Positions 5,017-9,773 of a DNA stretch of 9,773 nucleotides are shown piece by piece (the first letter of the stretch is position 1; each line of letters starts with the position of its first letter). The DNA comes from a candidate division WWE3 bacterium RIFOXYD1_FULL_39_9 (lineage in GTDB: Bacteria > Patescibacteriota > WWE3 > UBA101185 > UBA10185), in the NCBI GenBank assembly GCA_001773295.1, contig MEWG01000008.1, positions 3,985 through 13,757 on the forward strand, written 5' to 3'. The position numbers and the translations under genes were made by a program. The notes beneath the pieces were generated by a model. That model ran no database searches. It saw only the letters and a program-made list of their open reading frames with translations, and had not been told where the DNA came from.

Positions 5017-7227
5017 TTAGGAAAAGAATGGATAAATATACGTTTCAAGTTCGTGTTTGGACAGCGCGGTCAAATCATCACCAAGTAAAATGTTCCCTTT
5101 TGTTCTCAGTACTGTATTACGAAGTTCCATAATTAATTTAGGTTTTATTTTTAGAGAAGGTCTGCAAACAAAAACATCGGGATCACAGATCCACAAAGAA
5201 GATGTCCATTGTCTTTTCTCTATGGTATTTATCGCTTGTTTAATTTTTTGGGAATTTATATAACTTCCAATAATAGAAGTGTTATCCAAAGGTGGAGCAA
5301 TTGTGTCCGGTCCAATACGAACTGAATCGACAACACCTGCTGCACAGGCCAAAGGTACTCCGCAAGCATTTAGGTGAATCTCAGGGTATCGAGATTTAAC
5401 GTCCTTCAAGAAGGTGTGAATCAAAGATCCTGCTTCCCTTGTTTCAAGATTTGGATCAAAATACGGAGCATATAAAAAGTCCAGTTTCAAGAGTTCAAAA
5501 CCATTTTTTTCAACCAACTCATCAAGACAATCAAAAAGGTACTGTCGTGCCGGCTCTTTCTTGATATCCAAAATATATCTACTGTACTTCCAGAGTCTAT
5601 CAATTAGCGGGTTGACCTTAAAACCTTCTGCCAGAAAACCTTCTTTAGAAACGAGCCAATCTTTATGGCTCTTAAAAATATCGGAGTTCTTTTCTACTAG
5701 AAACGGAGCTAACCAAATGCCTGTCTTTAAACCTTTTTTATCTATTTCCTGCGTTAAATATTTTGCTCCTTTAGGAAACTTATTTTTATCAAAATTTTTC
5801 CAATCTCCCCAAATTGCCCATCCGTCGTCGACAATAATATATTCTAGGGGAATCTTCGCGTGATTCTTGCTGATAAAATCAGCTTGTTTTAAAATGATGT
5901 CCTCACTAATTTTGTCGAAGAAAGCATACCATGAGCACCATCCGGTTATAGGGCGTCTCTTATTGTTTGTCGAAATGTTTTTACAAATATAATTATCCTT
6001 AGTGGGAGGATAGTTTCGTGTAGGAAATTTCAGAAGTGAGTTTTCATCCGTGCTCCATGATTGCCAGCCAGTCTTTGCAAGTTTATTTGTTAATTTTCTT
6101 CTATTAATTGCTTCCTCATAATTTATCAACAAATCCTCGGTTGTTTTTTCGATTGTAAATGAAGAAGCCCAAGTTTTAATCTCACTTTGTAGTTTCTTAT
6201 TTCTTTTAGCGTTCATAGCTAGTATCCCATCTACAAAGGAACTTGCGGTATTCCCTGTAATGACGGCCAGATTATCTAAAACCCACTCCCTGCATACCGC
6301 AGAATCTACTGCAACAACCGGTAGTCCAAAATACATTGCTTCTAGAAGACTTAACCCTTGAGTCTCTGTTACAGAAGGAAAGAGGTACATGTCAGCTGAA
6401 CTTAAAACATTAGGAACATTTTCTCGTTCTACTCTACCTAGAAATGTAACCTTCTTGTTAATTCCTAGTTTGTTGGCAAGCTCTTTCAACTCGTTTTCAA
6501 AGGGACCTGATCCTGCCAGCACTAAGTGATAATTTGCAGGCAATTGTAATAAAGACTCAAGAAGTAAAGTTAAGTTTTTTTCTTCCGCGATTCTGGACAA
6601 ACTAACTAAAATAATGCTGTCATCTGGAAGTTTTAATTTCTCCCTTAAATAATTATGCTTAATATTTTCTATACTTGGAAAACTGACTCCTGTAGGCATC
6701 ACATTGATTTGCGTGTAGGGGTATTTAATATGTAATTCATTTCCGATTGTTCTAGATGGGGCAATAACCAAGTCGGCTTTTTTGCACACAGCGTCTGCAC
6801 CTAATTTCACAATTTGTGCACGAAACTTTTTTGGTAAAAACTTTAAATAAATATCGGCATAATCTTCGTATCTTGTGTGATAGGTAAAAACAAAAGGAAC
6901 ATCACCTACATTTGCATACTTTTCTGCAAACCAAGCAATATAAAAAGGATGGTGCACATGAACAATATCGAAATCCTTATTTAATAATTGGCTAAATACT
7001 TTCGAATTTAACGGAAGCATCGGAAGTGGATAATCTTTATTCAACGGATTTGGAATAGAGGGATATCTTAAGATATTGGGATAGTTATCCTTAAAGCCCG
7101 GTGTTTCCGGCGCAAGTACGGTAACCTCATGCCCTTTTTTTACTAAAGCCTCCATCGTGGTTTTTACGCACACAGCTACTCCATTTGCCGAGGGTTCGTA
7201 TGTGGCTGTAAGAAAAAGTATTTTCAT
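5017..7227 (-). CDS. GT4 glycosyltransferase fused to a GH36-type alpha-galactosidase-like domain
   Basis: A 736-residue two-domain protein. Residues 1-385 form a GT-B retaining glycosyltransferase of family GT4: the start MKILFLTATYEPSANGV, HVHHPF and TYHTRYEDY (about 90-123), SRIAEEKN (211-218), and the catalytic-site E-x7-E pair at E288 and E296. This half resembles diacylglycerol glucosyl/mannosyltransferases. After a linker, residues about 400-736 resemble GH36/GH27 glycosidases: GWCSWYAFF (429-437), IIVDDGW (464-470), WGDW and NKFPKG, then IWLAPFLVEK. The nucleophile candidate is D583 in LLKLDFLYAP, and the acid/base candidate is D641 in RIGPDTIAP, so both catalytic residues seem present. 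No signal peptide is visible, pointing to cytoplasmic or inner-face action. The start is the ATG at 7227 because GT4 proteins begin there; a TATACT box (7249-7244) lies 16 nt before it, and an upstream ATG at 7290 lies beyond that box. Confidence 0.85.
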   Translation of the reverse strand: MKILFLTATYEPSANGVAVCVKTTMEALVKKGHEVTVLAPETPGFKDNYPNILRYPSIPNPLNKDYPLPMLPLNSKVFSQLLNKDFDIVHVHHPFYIAWFAEKYANVGDVPFVFTYHTRYEDYADIYLKFLPKKFRAQIVKLGADAVCKKADLVIAPSRTIGNELHIKYPYTQINVMPTGVSFPSIENIKHNYLREKLKLPDDSIILVSLSRIAEEKNLTLLLESLLQLPANYHLVLAGSGPFENELKELANKLGINKKVTFLGRVERENVPNVLSSADMYLFPSVTETQGLSLLEAMYFGLPVVAVDSAVCREWVLDNLAVITGNTASSFVDGILAMNAKRNKKLQSEIKTWASSFTIEKTTEDLLINYEEAINRRKLTNKLAKTGWQSWSTDENSLLKFPTRNYPPTKDNYICKNISTNNKRRPITGWCSWYAFFDKISEDIILKQADFISKNHAKIPLEYIIVDDGWAIWGDWKNFDKNKFPKGAKYLTQEIDKKGLKTGIWLAPFLVEKNSDIFKSHKDWLVSKEGFLAEGFKVNPLIDRLWKYSRYILDIKKEPARQYLFDCLDELVEKNGFELLKLDFLYAPYFDPNLETREAGSLIHTFLKDVKSRYPEIHLNACGVPLACAAGVVDSVRIGPDTIAPPLDNTSIIGSYINSQKIKQAINTIEKRQWTSSLWICDPDVFVCRPSLKIKPKLIMELRNTVLRTKGNILLGDDLTALSKHELETYIYPFFS

Positions 7228-7344
7228 ATGTTCTCTTCTGATAAGTATATAGGATTGAATACACTCAATACGAGTATCTGAACATTTCACTTATACGGTT
7301 ACACTTGCGCATTCGCTCCACGGCTAAGTCCAAAACTGCATCTC

Positions 7345-7373
7345 TGGACATTTATATAATATTAGGCTATAGG
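7345..7373 (+). promoter_or_regulatory. Possible promoter for the formyltransferase gene
   Basis: TGGACA (7345-7350) and TATAGG (7368-7373) are 17 nt apart, giving a leader of about 10 nt that starts just before the GAGG SD. A better -10 alone, TATAAT at 7355-7360, has no good -35 partner. Either could serve. The 162-bp gap 7228-7389 separates two divergent genes, so it must hold both promoters. Confidence 0.3.
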
Positions 7374-7389
7374 TATTAATGAGGTTCAA

Positions 7390-8235
7390 ATGAAAGTACT
7401 ACTTATCGGATGGAACGAAAATGCACAAAAATGTGCAGAAAGTATTTTTGCGAGTAAACACAGACTAGTAGGTTTTGTTGCTCCGGAAGGTTTCGATATC
7501 AAGTCAGTTAAATTGTATTGTGAGAAAAAGGATATTAACTTTGCAGTCTTATCAAAACAAAATCTAATTGAGTATGTAAAGAAATTATCACCGGACATAA
7601 TCGTATCCGCATCTTGGCCATGGATTTTAAAATCAGATGTTTATTTATACCCAAAGTACGGAACTATAAATGTACACGCTTCCCTGCTTCCAAAAAACAG
7701 AGGGCAGCACCCGTTAAATTGGGCAATAATACGTGGGGAGAAGCAAACAGGGGTAACAATACATTATATTGGCGAGGGCATCGACGATGGTGACATTATT
7801 TTGCAGCAGGCTCTCCCAATTGAAATCAACGACAACATTAACTCCGTTAGAGATAAAGTAATACATTTAGGCGCTGAGTTAGTCGTACAGGCTCTGGATC
7901 TGATTCAAAAAGGTAAGGCTCCTGCGCGCAAACAAAACCAAGCAGAAGCATCCTTCGCGCCAAAGAGACTCCCTGGCGACGGAGAAATAAGCTGGGGTGC
8001 CCCATCAAAGGATATATTTAATTTAATTCGTGCTCTGGCAAAACCATACCCAAGTGCCTTTAGTTACAAAAAACGTGGCGGTATCGTAAAGATTTCAAAG
8101 GCTTTTGTACCCGACAGACCCGGGGTCGTAATTGGTAAGTATAAAAACTTGTTTATTGTTACAACAGGCGATGGTGTGATTTTGGTAAAATCCCAGGATT
8201 TAGAAGTTGGTGATAAATTATATATTCCAGAGTAA
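7390..8235 (+). CDS. Formyltransferase-fold protein (Fmt-like or sugar N-formyltransferase)
   Basis: A 281-residue protein with the 10-formyltetrahydrofolate-dependent formyltransferase fold. The catalytic trio is intact: N94 and H96 in INVHASLLPKNRG, and D132 in GEGIDDGDI. The N-to-D spacing of 38 equals that in Fmt and ArnA. The C-terminal part (EISWGAPSKDIFNLIRALAK, then PYPSAFSYKKRGG) matches the region after the catalytic domain in these enzymes. The N-terminus (MKVLLIGWNENAQKC) lacks the GTPEFA motif usual in methionyl-tRNA formyltransferase, and the protein is about 30 residues shorter than typical Fmt. Formylation of an amino sugar is therefore as likely as Met-tRNA formylation, and no gene symbol is given. 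The start ATG has a GAGG SD (7381-7384) 5 nt upstream. The metallopeptidase gene follows after 62 nt on the same strand. Confidence 0.8.
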   Translation: MKVLLIGWNENAQKCAESIFASKHRLVGFVAPEGFDIKSVKLYCEKKDINFAVLSKQNLIEYVKKLSPDIIVSASWPWILKSDVYLYPKYGTINVHASLLPKNRGQHPLNWAIIRGEKQTGVTIHYIGEGIDDGDIILQQALPIEINDNINSVRDKVIHLGAELVVQALDLIQKGKAPARKQNQAEASFAPKRLPGDGEISWGAPSKDIFNLIRALAKPYPSAFSYKKRGGIVKISKAFVPDRPGVVIGKYKNLFIVTTGDGVILVKSQDLEVGDKLYIPE

Positions 8236-8297
8236 TTTAATCAGAATTAACTTTTGGCTTTCATTAAAATTACTATCAAACCTTGCTAAACTGTTAA

Positions 8298-8642
8298 ATG
8301 ATGTTTTCAAAAAAACACTACCTTCAGAACAAACTGAAAGCTAAGGAAATTATATTAGAAAGTCTTATTTTCTTTGCAGCGCTGTATGGAGTTAAGTACA
8401 AAAAGGTTGCTATTAGGAATCAGAGAACACGCTGGGGAAGCTGCTCTAAGTCCGGAAATCTAAACTTTAACTACAAGGTTGCCTTTTTACCAAAACTTCA
8501 GAGAGATTATGTAATTGTTCACGAGGTTTGTCACTTAATAGAGTTTAACCACTCAAAAAGATTTTGGGCACAGGTGGAAAGAACTATTCCTAATTATAAA
8601 GAGATTAAAAAACAGGTTAGATCTACTACCTTGGTAATGTAA
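8298..8642 (+). CDS. Minimal YgjP-like (DUF45/WLM-type) zinc metallopeptidase
   Basis: A 114-residue protein matching the C-terminal catalytic half of YgjP-like metallopeptidases. It has RNQRTRWGSCSKSGNLNFNY, then VIVHEVCHLIEFNHSKRFW. The HExxH zinc motif is H75-E76-V77-C78-H79, and a third ligand candidate is H85 in NHSKRFW. Family members are usually about 170-240 residues with an N-terminal beta domain that is absent here. The part present runs to a normal end, so it may be a natural minimal form rather than a broken gene. Two ATGs in tandem (8298 and 8301) can start it. No SD is seen, while TAAACT (8287-8292) lies 5 nt before the first ATG, so a leaderless mRNA is possible. Co-transcription with the formyltransferase gene is also possible. 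The substrate is unknown. Confidence 0.8.
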   Translation: MMFSKKHYLQNKLKAKEIILESLIFFAALYGVKYKKVAIRNQRTRWGSCSKSGNLNFNYKVAFLPKLQRDYVIVHEVCHLIEFNHSKRFWAQVERTIPNYKEIKKQVRSTTLVM

Positions 8643-8656
8643 ATTGTATTTTTGGA

Positions 8657-8925
8657 TTTTTGCCTTTCGACTTGAACTTCCCAAGTCTCGTCAGCTGCTA
8701 TGCAGGAGGCAGGTCCATTCATCGTGCAAGATTTGTGCATGCATGATAGGACCTTCGGCAACTCTTATTTAGAAAATAGAAAGGTGCCAAAGTCAAGCTA
8801 CTTATTTTACGCTGGGGGCGTAGTTGGAAATTAGCCCAGCAACCACATTAAAGTGGATAACGCAACCAAAAACCTGTTTGTGCAGGAGTGGGGACTCTGG
8901 GAAGAGTCACACCTGGTCGCAAAAA
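8657..8925 (+). ncRNA. Candidate structured noncoding RNA between convergent genes
   Basis: The 286 nt between the stops at 8642 and 8931-8929 hold no credible gene. GC is about 47% (8701-8920), above the adjacent gene. The ends can pair: TTTTTGC (8657-8663) with GCAAAAA (8919-8925). Inside are GACTTG/CAAGTC (8669-8674, 8682-8687); AGGTCC/GGACCT (8711-8716, 8749-8754) enclosing ATCGTGCA/TGCATGAT (8721-8728, 8740-8747, one G-U); GGCA/TGCC (8757-8760, 8785-8788); GCTGGG/CCCAGC (8811-8816, 8835-8840); CCAC/GTGG (8843-8846, 8853-8856); CCTG/CAGG (8873-8876, 8883-8886); and GACTCT/AGAGTC (8893-8898, 8903-8908), closed by a GGGA loop of GNRA type. The loop favours the plus strand, but strand is uncertain; neither end has a terminator. 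I found no match to tmRNA, RNase P, SRP or 6S signatures. Confidence 0.4.
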
Positions 8926-8928
8926 AAA

Positions 8929-9222
8929 CTAGATGAGCATGTCGAGGATATCCTGCACGTTGCACGCTTCGGGATATTTACGACCGTCATCCTCAACGAT
9001 ATCTACGTCGCACTCGTCAAAGGGGATATGCGTATACTCGCGTTCAATTAAGATTGCCCTCTTTATTACTTCCAGAGCTATTTCATTGAACTTTTCTTCC
9101 GGACAGCCGTACTTTGTGTACTTGTTTTTCACAAGTGCCAGAATTCCTGAAAGAACTTCTTCAGAGATTCTGAGGTACAACTGAGACGGAGCTCCCCAAT
9201 ATGTCTCGACTTTTACCAACAT
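8929..9222 (-). CDS. Hypothetical protein (97 residues)
   Basis: No family is recognised. The start ATG (9222-9220) is backed by an AGGAG SD (complement of 9231-9235) 8 nt upstream and by a well-formed promoter, so the gene is real. The N-terminal part (VETYWGAPSQLYLRIS) looks like strands, followed by two long helices (EEVLSGILALVKNKYTKY and EEKFNEIALEVIKRAILIEREY). The C-terminal third is acidic (DECDVDIVEDDG). No membrane segment or signal peptide is seen, so it should be soluble. GC is about 46%. Its translation start region (GGAGAGTGTAAAATG) is almost identical to that of the TIM-barrel gene at 1019. Its stop abuts the structured-RNA candidate. Confidence 0.75.
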   Translation of the reverse strand: MLVKVETYWGAPSQLYLRISEEVLSGILALVKNKYTKYGCPEEKFNEIALEVIKRAILIEREYTHIPFDECDVDIVEDDGRKYPEACNVQDILDMLI

Positions 9223-9245
9223 TTTACACTCTCCTCTTGTGATTC

Positions 9246-9261
9246 AGGACTTTTTTGTCCT
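9246..9261 (-). other. Small leader hairpin upstream of the 97-residue gene
   Basis: AGGAC and GTCCT form a 5-bp stem around a six-base homopolymer loop (A on the transcribed minus strand). It lies within the predicted 48-nt leader, about 10 nt upstream of the SD. It may protect the 5' end or affect translation; it may also be incidental. Confidence 0.3.
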
Positions 9262-9276
9262 TTGATATGTATAGCT

Positions 9277-9305
9277 ATTTTAGCACAAACCGCAGATAAA
9301 GACAA
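9277..9305 (-). promoter_or_regulatory. Promoter for the 97-residue hypothetical gene
   Basis: On the minus strand TTGTCT (complement of 9300-9305) and TAAAAT (complement of 9277-9282) are exactly 17 nt apart, with TGC extending the -10 box. Transcription would start near 9270, giving a leader of about 48 nt. The rest of the 175-bp gap up to 9397 shows no gene, and no clear terminator for the LigT-like gene was found in it. Confidence 0.55.
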
Positions 9306-9397
9306 CCTATAGCACTGTATCAGCCGGAGATAGATTGTGGTGGAAATACGTCAAGATGCCGATCAATGATTTATTTGGTTTGAACTATCCTGAAAAT

Positions 9398-9773
9398 TTA
9401 TGTTAAATAGATCACAGTATCCCTATTAAACCCCACGTGTTCGCCCCGCACCTTTACCTCTTTTGACACCTCTAGTGCAGTAGCTACAAAACTCCACTTT
9501 GACTCGGCATTCTTCAATGTATTAAGAACTTGGTCAATAACGCTTGAATCAAGCTTAATCATACTAATGTGCGGTAAAAAGGCAAAAGTAGAGGGTTTAG
9601 CGTCCCATGTTTCATTTCCAATATTTTTAGTCAAGATGATCAAGTCATCATGAATCTTCATAATTTTCTCGGCTGAATCTTTTTCCAAATATAGAAAAAT
9701 GTATCTATTGCCGTCAGTTTTTCCAAAATGATCAAAAGTAACTTCAAAGGGCTTAACGGATCTAAAATAGTCC
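9398..9773 (-). CDS. 2H phosphoesterase / LigT-like (2'-5' RNA ligase family), partial, 5' end missing
   Basis: The reading frame runs off the right edge, leaving the last 124 residues. The visible part begins DYFRSVKPFEVTFDHFG, then GNRYIFLYLEKDSAEKIM, a helix, and FAFLPHISMIKL, where H-I-S is the second of the two HxT/S motifs of the 2H phosphoesterase superfamily. The first motif would lie outside the window. Family members act on 2'-5' or cyclic phosphodiester bonds in RNA or nucleotides; the natural substrate is often unknown. A TTG at 9688 could be read as a start, but the frame stays open and family-like upstream of it, so it is internal. The stop is TAA at 9400-9398. Confidence 0.75.
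   Translation of the reverse strand, partial: DYFRSVKPFEVTFDHFGKTDGNRYIFLYLEKDSAEKIMKIHDDLIILTKNIGNETWDAKPSTFAFLPHISMIKLDSSVIDQVLNTLKNAESKWSFVATALEVSKEVKVRGEHVGFNRDTVIYLT

Noticed and set aside
7228..7290. Upstream ATG of the GT4-GH36 gene, adding 21 residues
   Set aside because: GT4 proteins begin at the MKILFLTATYEP strand, and a TATACT promoter box (7244-7249) lies inside this extension, so the ATG at 7227 is preferred.
8657..8925. Assignment of the hairpin-rich region to tmRNA, RNase P RNA, SRP RNA, 6S RNA, a group I intron or a known riboswitch
   Set aside because: The diagnostic conserved segments of those RNAs (such as the RNase P GAGGAAAGTCC block, a tRNA-like T-arm, the SRP GGAAGGAAGCAGC loop, or intron core elements) were looked for and not seen.
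8824..9051. 75-codon open frame on the plus strand
   Set aside because: It lies across the structured-RNA candidate and antisense to the well-supported 97-residue gene, starts at TTG without an SD, and its translation looks like no protein family.
9686..9688. TTG as the start of the LigT-like gene
   Set aside because: The frame continues upstream to the window edge with family-like sequence, so the TTG codes an internal leucine and the gene is partial.
1..9773. CRISPR arrays, insertion sequences, tRNA or rRNA genes
   Set aside because: No regularly spaced direct repeats, transposase-like frames, terminal inverted repeats, tRNA T-loop signatures or rRNA segments were found on either strand.

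Overview
The window looks like a piece of a small, AT-rich bacterial chromosome. Genes are short to medium, densely packed and mostly transcribed one by one or in small groups. All reading frames work with the standard code. Several genes lack a Shine-Dalgarno (SD) site and appear to be leaderless. A FemAB-type aminoacyl transferase, a spermidine-synthase-like protein, a B12-type radical SAM protein, a GT4 glycosyltransferase joined to a GH36 glycosidase, a formyltransferase and a very short YgjP-like metallopeptidase, with no complete pathway, would fit an uncultivated small-genome lineage such as Patescibacteria/CPR. That placement is inference; no rRNA or other marker gene is present.

Layout. 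1-1116: two minus-strand genes of about 47-50% GC with strong SD sites: the start of a small one-helix membrane protein and a TIM-barrel protein (294-1019) with its own promoter and terminator. 1117-4502: an AT-rich block. The FemAB-like gene (minus) and the spermidine-synthase-like gene (plus) diverge from a 20-bp gap built around one palindromic -10 box. A B12-binding radical SAM gene follows, and it seems to start at a non-standard ACG codon. 4503-4948: a good promoter, a roughly 170-nt leader with competing stem-loops, and a 73-residue protein of unknown function. 5017-7227 (minus): a GT4-GH36 fusion. 7390-8642 (plus): a formyltransferase and a minimal YgjP-like metallopeptidase. 8643-8928: a gene-free stretch between convergent genes, about 47% GC and rich in hairpins, whose ends can pair; a candidate structured RNA. 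8929-9773 (minus): a 97-residue unknown protein with a clear promoter and SD, then the 3' part of a 2H phosphoesterase (LigT-like) gene cut by the window edge.

How the genes work together. The FemAB-like enzyme, the GT4-GH36 fusion and possibly the formyltransferase suggest cell-envelope glycan or peptidoglycan work, but there is no shared operon to prove a pathway. The most unusual material is non-coding or concerns gene starts: the symmetric divergent leaderless promoter, the structured leader before the 73-residue gene, the hairpin-rich RNA candidate, and the ACG start. The GT4-GH36 fusion is the most unusual protein.
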